Notes: a model not told the origin generated them from the sequence alone. DNA of 64,000 nt from Paragorgia papillata (GCA_035771165.1 JAWNZC010000232.1:2594001-2658000); one strand, 5' to 3'. Shown: positions 31,510 through 43,773, numbered from the stretch's first letter. Program-made: numbers and translations.

Positions 31510-34500
31510 ATGCCGACAACCTTGCTCCTTTTTGGCGGGAAACGAGCAGCCCGGCCACAAGTAGAGGCGCAAGTGACCGGGGGTTCTGCAAGCCGCCTGT
31601 TGTATGTGACTGACAAACATTCAAAAACCCGGTTCCTCATTGACACTGGTGCTGAGGTCAGTGTTTTTCCAGCCACGCGACAGGACAAGCTCTATCGAGA
31701 AAAAGGCATCGTTCTCAAGGCCGCCAACAACTCGACTATCCCCACCTACGGCAAACGCGAATTTGCTCTGGACATTGGGCTCCACCGGCTGTTCAGATGG
31801 TCCTTCTTAGTTGCTGACGTCAACCAACCTATTTTGGGAGCTGACTTTCTGAGACACTTTCGAGTACTTGTAGATGTTGCTAACTCATGTCTCGTCGACA
31901 CAGCAACGTCGTTCACTGTTCCTACGCAGATCTCTTCACTCAATACACTGCATCTCAACAACGTATCGATAGCCCAGTCTTCCAACGCGTTTGACAAAAT
32001 TTTCTCCGAGTTTCCATCTGTCTGTAAACCCTGTATTACCGAGCCCTCTGTCAAGTACAACGTTCAGCACCACATCATAACCACGGGACCACCAACCTTC
32101 ACTAAGGCTCGGCGCCTTTCTCCAGAAAAGTTTGCTGCTGCCAAAGTTGAGTTTGATCACATGTTAGCTTCCAACACCGTACGTATTTCGTCGAGCAACT
32201 GGGCGTCTCCTCTTCACATGGTCCCCAAGTCCAACGGTGATTGGCGCCCTTGTGGTGATTATCGTGCCGTCAACGCAGCAACCAAACCAGATCGCTATCC
32301 CATTCCACACGTGCAGGACTTTTCTGCCCGCCTTGCTGATTGCACAATATTTTCAAAGATTGAGCTCGTCCGGGCTTACCACCAGATCCCTGGCGCACCA
32401 GAGGACGTTCCCAAAACGGCAGTCATCACCCCGTTTGGCCTTTTTGACTTCCAGTGCATGCCCTATGGCATTCGCAATGCCGCACAGACATTCCAGCGCT
32501 TCATGGACGAAGTCTGTCGTGATCTTGATTTTGCTTTTGTGTACATAGACGACATCCTGGTTTTCAGTTCCACTCCCGATGAACACCGCAATCATCTACG
32601 CCAGCTCTTTAAGCGACTGGAACTTTATGGCCTGGTCATCAACCCTACTAAATGTGAATTAGGGCGTTCCGAACTTTCATTCTTAGGTCATCACATTAGT
32701 GCGAAAGGAATCTCCCCTCTTCCTGCTCGCGTCCAAACCGTCGCCGACTTCCCTCAACCGCCTGACAAGAAGAAACTCCGGGAGTTTCTTGGAATGGTCA
32801 ATTTCTACCACCGCTTCATTCCGCACTGTGCCGGCAAACTCCATCCCCTGCACACGCTTTTAGCCTCGGCCAACTACATTTTGTCTACTGAGTGCCAGGA
32901 AGGTTTTGAATTTTGCAAGTCAGCATCGGCTACCGCCACGCTGTTGGTTCATCCACAGTGCGACGCCCCAACTAGCATCAAGTGCGACGCCTCCGACCAT
33001 GCTGTAGGAGCTGTCCTGGAGCAGTTCATCGACCACGAATGACGTCCAATTGCCTTCTTTTCTCGTAAGCTCAAACCAGCAGAAACACGATGCAGTGCAT
33101 TTGATCGAGAACTCCTGGGTGTTTACCTAGCCATCCGTCACTTTCGCTGGTTCGTCAAAGGTCGCTCGTTCCACGTCTATACTGGTCACAAACCATTAAC
33201 GTTTGCCATCTCTAGTGGTTCAACTCAGCGCTCTCCTCGTCAAATCCGCCAGTTGGCTTTTATTTCAGAGTTCACCACTGACCTGCGCCACGTCGAGGGC
33301 AAGAACAACGCCGTCGCAGATACTTTTTCACGAATACAACTTAACGCAACCTCCTACACTGAAATCGACTTTCAAGCAATGGCTCGGGCTCAAGCCGACG
33401 ACCCCGAAAAAATGCGTTTAAAGAAGGTCCCACCAGTCTGAAGCTCGTGGATATTCCGCTGGAGGACGACGACAACCTCACACGTCTCTGCGATATGTCC
33501 CAGGGCAACGCTCGACCCGGCCCGTGGTTTCCGAGCCATTTCGACGAGAAGTCTTCAATTTGATCCACAACTTCGCTCATCGAGGTGCCCGATCCACCTG
33601 TAAACTCCTCTGAGCACGCTTTGTATGGAATGGCCTTAACCGTGATGTTCGCCGATGGACACGCACATGCATCCCTTGTCAACAGTCTAAAATCCAGAGA
33701 CATACAACGACTCCACTCCACAAGTTTGAGCTTCCTGACCGTCGTTTCGATGACATCCATGTAGACATTGTTGGCCCACTTCCCCAGTCTCATGGGTTTC
33801 GCTACCTCTTTACATGCATCGACCACTACACTCGCTGGACTGAAGCAATTCCCATGGCTGACATGACAGCGCCATCCTGCGCACATGCCTTGTTGGATGG
33901 GTGGATTTCACGGTTTGGTTTGCCATGAAGCATTATGTCCGATCGCGGTCGTCAGTTCGAGACCAACCTTTGGGCTGCTCTCCTGCTTCTTCTCGGCATA
34001 AAACGCAACCGCACTACTGCCTACCACCCGCAATCGAACGGCATAGTCGAGCGTTTCCACCGGCAGCTTAAAGCGTCCCTGAAAGCCCGGCTAACCGGCC
34101 CCAATTGGCGAGATGAATTGCCTGTTATCATGCTTGGGATACGTACCGCTGTAAAAGAAGATCTCAAATGCAGCGCAGCTGAATTGGTTTATGGAACTAC
34201 CCTACGCCTCCCTGGATAATTTTTCCACCCTATGCAAAGAGCTGCTGTCGACCCTACCTCGTTCCTTGATCGCCTCCGTGACACGATGCACAGACAACGC
34301 CGAGTTCCAGCACAGCACCGCGGAAAGCTTTTATCCTATGTCCCTGGTTCCCTAGAACATGCTACTCATGTCTTTGTCCGTCACGACGCAGTTAAAGCAC
34401 CGCTGCAGCGGCCTTACGATGGACCCTTTCTGGTAATCAAACGCAATGACAAATTCTTTACCATTAACAAGAATGGTTGTTTCGACACGGTATCCATCGA

Positions 34501-34702
34501 CCGCCTCAAGCCTGCATTTATCGAGAAGTTCCGGCAAGAGGCAGCGCAACTCGCATCTCCTGTACCAGTCCCACCTACTCTTTTACCAGTCCCACCTGAT
34601 TCTGTGCCATTGCTCGTTCCGAAACCATTGGTGACAACTCGTGCTGGTCGTGCGGTAAACTTTCCAGTCCGTTTCCGCACTGGGGGGGGGGGACTAATGT
34701 AG
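31510..34702 (+). pseudogene. gypsy-1 pol: protease, RT, RNase H, integrase
   Basis: The protease site is [14 protein letters not shown] (about codon 40). The RT contains [11 protein letters not shown], but its first catalytic motif reads [12 protein letters not shown], with Glu where the family has Asp. TGA at 33040 interrupts RNase H between DHE and RPIAFFSRK. The later TGHKPLTF also lacks the usual Asp. The integrase has H-H-C-C (NFAHRGA ... CIPCQQS), DDIHVDIVGP, MSDRGRQFE and VERFHRQLK in shifted frames, with another TGA before SIMSDRG at about 33927. The C-terminal part continues to 34702. The element is inactive by several independent lesions. Confidence 0.85.
34682..34692 (+). promoter_or_regulatory. 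Polypurine tract of gypsy-1
   Basis: An uninterrupted G run lies five bases before the 3' LTR, at the position where plus-strand priming occurs in LTR elements. Confidence 0.6.
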
Positions 34703-34847
34703 GGAATAGCCACACCAGGCGCGATAACATAGACAGAAGGGCCTGGGGAGAACGAGGGACCGACAGACCGAACAGTAGCACATGTATATTTGTTGTAGAA
34801 GATTGTTAAAGTTTACTAGTTTAATAAAGAAATATTTACTCACTACA
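34698..34847 (+). repeat. 3' LTR of gypsy-1
   Basis: 150 bp. It matches the 5' LTR except for the 16-bp indel and about four substitutions. Confidence 0.9.
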
Positions 34848-37800
34848 CACCCTTCATCAATGACTTGTTAAGCATGGCACTACATAGCTTTGTATAGGCT
34901 GGAGAGTCTAAAATATGTAGAAAGTAACACCAGAGTTAACAGTTTTGTAAACAAGTACTGAATGCACATCAACATGTTATTGTGGAATGATTAACCCATT
35001 GCGGCAAGGCAGCAGCTTAGCCTTTTATTCTGGCTGATGCCACTAGGTGATCTCATTCTTCATGGGTTAACCATAACCTTGCTTTACACATTAAAGGTCA
35101 AGGGTCGTGCTTTAATAGCACTTATTATTTTGCCCAACATCTGCCCCTTCATGGGTCCAGTACTGTACAATCTAAATGGTATGTATAGTTGAACATACCA
35201 GGTAGAATCCACTTTCTTGGTGTCAGATCACCATGGGCACATTTGTTGTATAAGGGGTCGTCCAATTCATCGTTCTTGTCAACAACATGGCTCAGAGAAT
35301 ATTTGAACTTTGCCAATATAATCCTGCCATTTCCGGAATGAGTTGATGTGGCACTCCAATAGAGGTAATTTTCACAGGGTTGTATCCACTCAGACAATTC
35401 TGTACAGTCAGCTTCCTTCACCAATTTAGTCAAGATCTTTTGCAACTCTAGGAATAAATATATACATATGTAATGTTTATATATATTATTAATTGTTACT
35501 TATTGGATTTATCCAAGCCCATTAAGGCAAAATGTATAAGTTGATCATTCACGATTGGACGAGACCAACGGTCAAGCCTTGCATTGCATTGCAAGTTGAA
35601 ACTTAAATATTTTGCAATATATTGGACAAAGATGAATTCAGTAAGTGTTTTACTATATTGAACAAGACATTTTAGCACAAAAATGTGGCTGTGCAAGGAG
35701 TCAGTTTCTCCCTTATTTAGAACAGCTTGTGTCAACAATCCAAAGGTTGCTGTCCTACATCATAAAAGAGCCCCCTCGCTGATGCAAATAGGGACAATTA
35801 ATTGGCAGCAACCTTTAGATTGTTCACATGAGCTGTTCACTCGAGGATGATTTACGACTCTTACTCTTTTTCAAATGCCACACATCAAAATAATGGGTTA
35901 TGTTGGGCAGTTTCTCCCTCATGTGTTTTGCAATGCTCTGATGTCTGTCTGACACAAGGGTGGATATCTCTAAACCTTGACCAAGGAGAAAGTCCATACA
36001 TCTCTGAAAAGCAACATATTCCATAGCAGGACTGCTCCCTACTTCATTTCTCTAAAATAGAAACATGTTGTCCATGGTTAATAAATTGTACATCGATTAG
36101 TAGATATTTCGAGACCTCATATATGAGCTATCCATTTACTATGTACACATTCAAGACATGGGGCTAACAAAACTGTACACATATGCATTGTGCCCCTGAT
36201 ATAATTTCCATTTAAATTTATTGGCGAGAGTGTTAATTACCTGGACCAAGCTAAAATCGATTATTTGAGGTGAAGTACAGCAAAATATTGTGTAAGCACC
36301 ATATTTAGCACTGTGGCCCATGCTGTCATGTCTTCCATCACCAGATATCACCAAAGATGATTCTAAATTTTTAAGACGATCTAGAATTTTGCTCTGATAA
36401 TCTTTCCAATGAAGAAGGATTGTAGGAAACAGCTTTGTTTTTAAGAGAAAAGAGCATGGAATTAACTAACATTTTATATAGTCAAGAATGGTGGTAAAAC
36501 TTCATATAACACTGTAAACTTCCGATCACATAAGCTTTGGGGCTGGACAGATATTTGTTCAAATGATTTTTCACAGTGCCTTTGGGCTTGGCTTATTTTC
36601 TACGGGCTTTCCAAGGGATAGACCATCCTATTTTTAAGGGGGGTTGGGCAATTTTGTTGGCAGTATTTTTTTTCGCGTGGCATTTCCTTGCATGAATATC
36701 TTTTTGCAAAAATATAGATAAGGATTTAGGAGCTCGCTCGATTTTTTTGGGTCATTTTATCGTGAACAATTTTTTTTTTGTATTTGCCCAACCTCCGTCT
36801 CAAAAATAAAAAGGTTCGTCCCCAAATAAATCAGTGCCAGTGGCTTATAATATTGTACAGTTCAGACGGCTTATACATACGCGTTGGTGTTCGAAATAGG
36901 TAGTGAGAGGTATTCCGGAAAGTCCCATTTGCTGGAACAAGTGGATAACTTTGCTGGGTGATCCTCCTGAAACTAAAGTAGAGAAACACAGAAGAAAATC
37001 ACCAGTATTTACCCTCGAGGCCTCGACCCAGGCATCAAAGGTTGGCTTCTCCAAACATCCTGTTGCCGACCACATTTAGACAATTTGTTGTGATGATCAC
37101 TGCAGTTCCAGCTTTTCGAGCTTCCACAAGGGGGTTATCTGTTTTGCAATAGTGACAGAACTTAAACAGCAAAAGCAACTGAGAGAGGAAAACGATGAAT
37201 TTCGGTTCCTGTCGTAGATTTGTATCTTTCACAGAAACCCTAAAATTTGTTTAAGAAAAACAGGTAATGTTCCATACAAAAGCAAAGCTGCCAAGGATAC
37301 AATGGCATTGCTATTCTTAAAGTTTAACTATATACTATCTACCCGATCAAACTTTTCTGGATTTTAGCCTGCATGGCTAGTGTACAACACAATTCTACTC
37401 GCTGAGGAAAATCCTCCCAGACGGGGAAGGGTTAATATTCTCAATCTTTTCCCTTAATTGCGTTAGCTATTCTCATCCAAATCAATTTCCAACTCAGATT
37501 CTGTCTCGGTTTCGTACTCAAAATCCTCGTCTGCAGGTTCGTCGTCTACTTCGTATTGAGTGAAATCCTCCTCATCGGAAACCGTGTCGTGCTCCTTGTT
37601 TATATCGTGTAGGGTTTCGCTTTCAGTTTTCTGTTCTCTGCCAATTTCCGTAATGATATCACACTGAACACCTAGAAATGTGGGAATTGAATAAGTTTTG
37701 GCTGTTGCATGAATAAAGTTTATGATGTAACCTCATTCACCAGCCGTATGAAAATGGTCCAAGGAAAAAAGTTGGTTATAAGATTAAATATTGAAATATT

Positions 37801-38850
37801 AGAAATATCACAGACACAGCGATTATGACAGTGTTATGATTGCCTCTAATTGAATATCTAGCTGTGGCGCAACTTGCGCGTTTTAATGGTTAAACCTATA
37901 AACGTACTTTGTTTGGCAAAAGTAGCAAAAGCCTCTCATTCTCTGTTGCGCCATTTCCTTCGAATTCCTCTTCAGAATCTTCTACCTTGTTCAACGGCTG
38001 TGATGCATGATCAATTACTATGGCGCTGTCGGTGAAGGTCACGCTCGAAGTCACGCTATCCTCAGTCGATATCATCATGGACTTGGACATAGATTCTTTC
38101 CCAATCTATTAAAAATTGGATATTGGTTAAGTTGCAGTTACACCAAGAGGTTGACGAATAAATTTCGTCTCTTGTTAAAAAAGCAAAATGTACAAGCATT
38201 TCAAAGGTTACGCACTTACCTTTCTCTTGGCTCTAGCAGTCAGAGGTTTTTCCTCAGCAGATATATGATATTTCGGAATTGCGACGACGCTAATTTCATC
38301 CGCAATGAACCGAGGGATTTTACCAGAAATACCAAGAAACCTTTCTGTAAAGTCTTCTTTCGGAAAGTGCGCCGAACAAATGCATGGGCTGGGAGTCGGA
38401 TCCCATTTTGCTCGCTTGAGTCGCACAAAGTCGACCCAATGCTTTCGTCGTTTTTTTCGCTTCTGGCCTCTCGTCTCCAGTGAATGATATGAAATGCAAT
38501 GCAATTCCCTGTTTTGCGCTGGGGACGTTAGAACAGCCGCCAACAACACATCTATTTGGCATTTTCAGATTGCGCGACTTATATTGCACTAAACCTTTGC
38601 GTACTATATGCTAATACTTGCTATGTTGTCGTTTTTCTATTGAGAGAGTTAATATTGTGACGTCACAAGGCACTGATTCGGTTCCAAGCTCTTTTCGCGG
38701 TTTTCAATTTCTTTCCCATAAAAAATCAACTATTTAAATAGCAATAACTCCGCGAAGAAAAGCTCGAATTTAATTCTGTTTTCGGGTTTTAGTATCTACA
38801 GTTACCAAAGATTCTAAAAATGCAAAGTCTCATTTGGTCGCATAAACACT

Positions 38851-39051
38851 TTAAATTTAGGCTGTTACTAGAAATACATGAACGCAACAACCCCTCGCCC
38901 GCTTTTACATTCTTTTTTAAAACACCCACCCACCCCCTGACTAAAATATGCACTCCTAATATACAGCCAATACAAAAACAAACAGATATAAAAACAAATG
39001 ATGTTAAATCCTTGGGATATTAAATTATACAATTTATGGATAGGTCGATAG
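38851..39051. other. Sequence between Kolobok and gypsy-2
   Basis: It contains a phrase (TTACTAGAAATACATGAACG, then CAACAACCCCTCGCCCGCTT) shared with about 11925-11965, a dispersed repeat of unknown kind. No gene. Confidence 0.5.
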
Positions 39052-39056
39052 GATGA

Positions 39057-39148
39057 TGTTTAATGTCTAATCAATATAACTATACATGCGTTCGTACCCA
39101 GTCCCTTTATAGCTCTCTACTTTTATACTTCCGGATTATAATATCACA
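39057..39148 (-). repeat. 3' LTR of gypsy-2
   Basis: On the minus strand it runs TGTGATATTATAATCC...ATTAAACA. It includes GTATAAAAGTAGAGAG, a good TATA box for the transcript start. Confidence 0.92.
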
Positions 39149-39404
39149 TCTCCCCTTTCCTTAGGAATAGCTTTTACCTAAGATATTTTTTGCTTTTAAG
39201 ATTTTCTAAATATATAAAAACTAATACAGCATGCGAACAAACATATTCTAATGTTCAACAAACGTCGATAATCTAGCAACGACAAACAAAATGTTATTTA
39301 GTCTAATAATTATCTTAGTAGTACTATAGGTAAATATAAAATTCATTTTCGTTTTTACAAGAGTCTTTTTTCATTAAGGTTTAAAATTCGATAGCTAGAT
39401 AAGT
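39149..39404 (-). other. 3' untranslated region of gypsy-2, with polypurine tract
   Basis: The region is non-coding. The tract AAGGAAAGGGGAGA (minus strand) abuts the LTR at 39149-39162. Confidence 0.7.
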
Positions 39405-42400
39405 TCATTTCTTTCGTTTTCTAAGATAATATGGACTTCGTAAACCCCCATGTCCCCTTTCCAATTGACGATCTTCTGGACAATGAACGGGATTGTCTAA
39501 TAATTGGTCTTCCATAAAGGTTGCGAAGGGAACATCGCAAGATGGTACAGGTCGTAGATACTTTCTGTTGCGGATTAGCGTAGAACCTTGGTCAGTGAGA
39601 ACTGAATAGGTACGGTTCTCTCTAGTTTCAGTTATTGTTCCGAGGAGGGACCAATCGGTATCGGTACGGGAACGTATGGCCACTCCGGATCCGATTTGGA
39701 GAGGTAAAAGCTCGGTGGTATGTTTGTCATAGGTGTGCTTCTCTTTCTGCTTGGTCTCAAGTATTTCTCTTTCGTTGCGTTGTCTAAAAAGCAGTCATCA
39801 CTTTCACGATATCGAGGAAGAGAGTCGTTGAGTTTTCTTCCAAGCAGGAGCTCGGCTGGGCTCTTGCCGCAGAGGAGTGGTGTGTTACGAATTGCCAGCA
39901 GGCCTTCCCAAAACTCATCATTCATTGAGCCACATTTCTTAAGCAGCTTCTTAACATTCTTGACAGCAGCTTCTGCCTTGCCATTGGATTGAGCATGAGT
40001 AGGAGATGACAGGGTATGTATAAAACCCCATTCTTTAGCAAATGTTTCAAATGCCTTGCATGTGAATTGTGAACCTCCATCAGACACGACTTCAACAGGT
40101 TGACCAAAACGAGAAAACATATTTTTTAGTTCCATTATCAATCGTGAAACAGTAGCTTCTTTTCGCAGGTCGTGAACCTCGGTAAAGAAGGAATAGTAGT
40201 CTGTTACTATTAGGTACTCGTTGCCATGGAGACTGTAAAGGTCGGCACCTAACTTGTTCCATGGTCGGATTGGAAGTGGTGGTTGCTGGAGAGGTTCTTT
40301 TGGATTAACTGGAAGAAGAGTTGTACACCGAGAACAACGTTTCACCATGTCTTCGATGTGGCGATTCATACCAGGCCAATAGATCGAATCACGAGCACGG
40401 CGACGGGTTTTATCAATTCCTTGATGTCCTTCGTGAAGATTTTCCAACATCTTCTTCTGGTGGGATACTGGAATAACGGTTCTTCCATTCATCAGGAGGA
40501 CAGAGTTCTTCCCCATGGGTGCCATATAAAGGTTGTGCCGAATGGACCAAAATGGTTTTGCAACTACGGCTACTTCGTGCAGCGTATCAGGCCACCCTGA
40601 CTGGACGTAGTTGAGAACTTGAAGAAGTTGAGTATCAGTCCTTTGATACTCGGCAAGTTCGTTAAGTTGAATATCGTCAATAGACCTATCAGCAAACTGG
40701 ATTTTTACAGCAGCTTCAGCATGAGCTTCACATAATTCATCTTCGAGAGAGGATTGATCAACAGGAAAGCGAGAGAGCGCATCTGCAGCCAAATGATCCT
40801 TTCCTTTAACCCACTCTGTTGTGAAAGAGTATTGCATCATCTTCATCATCACACGTTGTAAGCGTGGATTGTCAACATCAGCAACTCCCTTGGGAATTCA
40901 ATATTGGAATGAGAGGTTGGTGGTCAGTGACTACGGTGAAGTGAGGTAGGCCCTGGAGGAACATATTGCATTTATTCATTGCCCAGCACGCACCTAGAGC
41001 TTCCAACTCAATCATAGCATAACGGCTCTCGGCAGGAGTCAGGAAGCGGGAACCGGCTTGGACAGGTTTCCAAACACCATCAACCATCTGCAGAAGGACA
41101 AAGCCTAGCCCATGTAGACGAGATGCATCAGTGGCAAGTAAGGTCTTGCGGTTCACAGCGAAATATGTCAGAATTGGAGTTGAACTTAGGCGACGTTTGG
41201 CTTCCAAAAAGGCTTGCTCATGTTCTTCCAGCCACTGAAACACTGAATCTTTCCTCAAAAGCGGGCGAAAAGGTTCCATAACCTTGGTGAGATCCTTCGA
41301 AAAATTTCCAAGTTGATTCACCAAACCAAACCAGGAACGTAGATCGGTGAGATTCCTCGGTCGTGGGAAATCTCGGATAGACTTGAGGAGATCTGGACTG
41401 GACTGAATGCCTGTTGGTGATAGACGGAATCCACCAAAATCAACTTGAGTAACAGCGACTCGTGATTTCGATTGCTTCAAAGTGACACTATGCTTGCGAC
41501 ACTGCTCCAGAAGTGCATGAACACGTTTCTTCAGAACTGGTAGACTCGGAGCATAGACCAAAATATCATCTACGATCTTGCGGATACCTTCTAAGCCCGT
41601 GACAACTTTATCCATCCGGCGATTGTACCACTCGCTGATGCTGTTGATTCCAAAAGCTGCTCGGTTACACACATATCTGCCAAATGGAGTTATGAAACAG
41701 GTTAAAGGACGAGACTCAGGAGCCAAGGGGACTTGCCAATAACCATGACGAGCATCAAGCTTGCAAAAATACTGGAGATCTTCTGTAGGAATGCTCGTTA
41801 CTGCTTCAAAAGGTGAATTACTGAGGTGGTATTCACGTTGGGTGTATTTATTCAGGTGAGTAAAGTCGATGCAAATTCTCAGTTCATCACTATCTTTCTT
41901 AGGAGCTATGACAATTGGATAACACCACGGGCTTGGATCTTCGTGAGCTGAGATAACTCCCAGGTGTTCCATTTCATTAAGTTGTTTCTTGAGTTGCTCT
42001 AAGTAAGGAATATGAATTTTTCTTGCTTTCAGTTGAGCATAGGGCTGAGCATCAGGCTTGAGGTTGATCTTGAAAGGGTCCCCTTTCATTTCAGGAAGGG
42101 TCGTATTATCGAAAACATCTTCAAAAGATTCTAAAAGTGAGGAGAAATTGGTATCGTCACTGTAGGTGCAGTTCTGACTTTCTGCCCCAAGCGAGTAGAC
42201 TTGGGCCGATGACTCACTGGTTGAGTTATAGTCCCATTTCAGATCTGACAAGAGTTGATCATCAGGTAGAGATACTGGCTCTGGGTTGCAAACTTCAGGA
42301 TGGCTGTCATTACACGTAGGCTGGTTAAACAGAGACTGGTCATTCGATGCCTCAAGTGTGTTCACAGCTGTTGAGGGTATTTGTACACTTTGGGCTAATG

Positions 42401-42941
42401 CAGAGATGGGCCATTGATCATCAATAATACCCAGGGCATGACAAGCAGGAGTACCAAGGATAACACCATCTTCACCATGGACGATGTGAAACCACTTGTG
42501 GGCAGAGTCTGAGAGGGTAGAGATCTCTGGAGGCCACGAAATCTTCAAGAGTACACGAGCTTCAACATTCAGGTTATGGCCACCAGCTGTCTTAATAGAA
42601 CCACATTCAAGATTCTAAGACCAGGCAGGTGTATCAAAGCGGGTAATCCAATCATAACCAACACAGTTTATATTGGAGCCAGGATCAATCATGCACTCCT
42701 GTTTCCAATTGTGATTACCAATCACAAAATCAGCATAACAATGCTTTCCAACACTAGGAATATTAGAAAGGTTGACAGCTTTAACAGATGCTGTATTAGG
42801 GTTCGCTGGAAATTCTTCATTGGCTGAAATTACTTTAAGTGTTGGCTTAGTCGAGTGATTGAACTTGGCTGAACCATCATTTGGCTTTTTCTCAAGTTCT
42901 GATAACCGCTTATCAGTTGACTTAGATGAATCGGGACACAT
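39405..42941 (-). pseudogene. gypsy-2 pol: protease, RT, RNase H, integrase
   Basis: The protease-like site is ECMIDPGSNINCVG (D-P-G rather than D-T/S-G). An in-frame TAG follows at about 42614, then ILGTPACHALG. RT: RICIDFTHLNK, FCKLDARHGYWQVPL and KIVDDILVYAP, with catalytic Asp present. RNase H: LLATDASRLHGLG, MIELEALGACWA, VVTDHQPL. A one-base frameshift near 40890 separates RT/RNase H from the long integrase frame (39632-40852): H-H-C-C (NLHEGHQG ... CSRCTTL), GADLYSL, VVSDGGSQF, AQSNGKAEAAVKNVK. A last frameshift near 39670 leads to a C-terminal tail ending at 39405. The order is that of Ty3/gypsy. Confidence 0.88.
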
Positions 42942-42948
42942 AACAGAC

Positions 42949-43773
42949 TTAGCCCAATGGCCTTTGTTTTGGCAAACCTTGCAGACAGAATCTTTGTTGC
43001 TGTTCCTTTTTAAAAATGTGAAATTTCATGCAAAACTTGCATTTCTTTAAACCGTTATCTTTAGCAGGTGGAGAAGAAAATCGTTTCTGACGATTATTAG
43101 GTAATTTACCATGTTTGTAAGTGGAGGCCCCAGTCTTATTAACTTTGGTTGTAAATTTATCCACTTGGGAGGTAGTGGCCTCATCAACTTTAATGCATTG
43201 TAGAGCTTTTTCAAGGGTAAGTTCTTTAATACAAAGAAGTCCTTTTCTCACGTCGTTCGATTTAATTCCGGCCACTAGTCTTGCAAGAAGAACTCGATCT
43301 TTACAAGACATTCGTGTTGCAGTCTTACAACATGTCCCGGTATTGGCATTTATTTAAAAGTGACTGCAAGTCATTGTAAAACTCTTCAAATGACTCATTT
43401 GAGCCTTGCACTCGTTTGTGAAACTCGTATTCATGCACAAACATACTTGAAATACCACATACCTGGTGTTGAAAGGAGTCGATGATTGCTTGAACCTCCT
43501 GTTGGCCCAGATTGTTCATTCTTTTGACAGTATCGTCGCTGAGTACATTAGTAAACAGGGCACTGATTCGAGTTCGAAAAATCCTGTTATTGTCGCTGCA
43601 GAATCCCAGCGCTGCTTCCATATTTCGAATTTATCAGGAGTACAAGTGACAATATCCAACTTTGAAACTCTGCCAATCTCCGAAGATATAAAGGGAAGAT
43701 TTGGAGCACGAGTTTCGGCTGGTCCAGTGGCGCCTAACTCCCCATGCGAATGCATATCCTTCTTAGGTGGCAT
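42949..43773 (-). pseudogene. gypsy-2 gag with zinc knuckles
   Basis: It starts at ATG 43773 (MPPKKDMHSHGELGA), continues through DKFEIWKQRWDSAATITGF, and then in a shifted frame through FQHQVCGISSMFVHEYEFHK and LARLVAGIKSNDVRKGLLCI, as expected for this gag group. Near 43040-42950 there are two Cys/His motifs: CKFCMKFHIFKKE (second part damaged) and, one frame off, CKVCQNKGHWAKSVMC (C-x2-C-x4-H). Three reading frames are used, so one-base indels have accumulated. Confidence 0.75.

Larger units (their letters stand above)
30336..34847 (+). mobile_element. Ty3/gypsy LTR retrotransposon 1 (inserted in a transposase exon)
   Basis: The LTRs TGTAGGGAATAGCC...TTTACTCACTACA lie at 30336-30501 and 34698-34847. 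They differ by a 16-bp indel and about four substitutions. The domain order gag, protease, RT, RNase H, integrase identifies Ty3/gypsy. The flanks ATACC (left) and ACACC (right, sharing the last LTR base) are an imperfect 5-bp duplication. Removing the element with one copy restores the Kolobok transposase frame across the site, which proves the insertion boundaries. It is antisense to the transposase. Internal stops, a frameshift and a nested MITE make it inactive. Confidence 0.88.
29607..38562 (-). pseudogene. Kolobok transposase with N-terminal THAP domain, multi-exon, disrupted
   Basis: Exons on the minus strand: 38562-38220 (THAP: MPNRCVVGGCSN ... KHWVDFVRLKRAKW ... CICSAHF), 38105-37908 and 37670-about 37466 (acidic linker), 37239-36881 (LSQLLLLFKFCHYCK ... 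GGSPSKVIHLFQQMGL), 36432-36241 (ISGDGRHDSMGHSAKYGAYT), 36051-35865 (LVSDRHQSIAKHMREKLPNI, YFDVWHLKK), 35447-35199 (CENYLYW ... KCAHGDLTPRKW), 34907-34848 plus 30335-30220 (split by gypsy; LEGFHSVVNPFSPKM), 30077-29929 (AAIHFNYN, VKITYPKFKDGNATVREVKV) and 29827-29607. The Asp in GDGR, SDRH and FDVWH are the likely catalytic residues. Splice phases agree from 37239 onward. Defects are an extra A in an A7 run at 38449-38455, frameshifts in 37239-36881, the gypsy insertion, and GA instead of GT after 30220. Confidence 0.8.
27986..38850. mobile_element. Autonomous Kolobok DNA transposon (10.9 kb including a nested gypsy element)
   Basis: The ends are AGTGTCTATGCGACCAAATG (left) and, inverted, AGTGTTTATGCGACCAAATG (right), continuing AGACTT...TTTTTAG-ATCTT, with about 90% identity over 40 bases. 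TTAA flanks both sides (27982-27985 and 38851-38854), the target signature of Kolobok. The cargo is a plus-strand ballast-domain gene (28226-29220) and a convergent minus-strand THAP transposase (38562 to 29607). Without the gypsy element (30336-34847) the transposon is about 6.35 kb. The left TTAA overlaps the TAA duplication of the Harbinger-like element, so Kolobok landed at that junction later. Confidence 0.88.

Noticed and set aside
30827..31688. Several minus-strand frames of 100-180 codons opposite gypsy-1 gag and protease
   Set aside because: Antisense shadows of the retrotransposon; the sense frames carry the recognisable domains.
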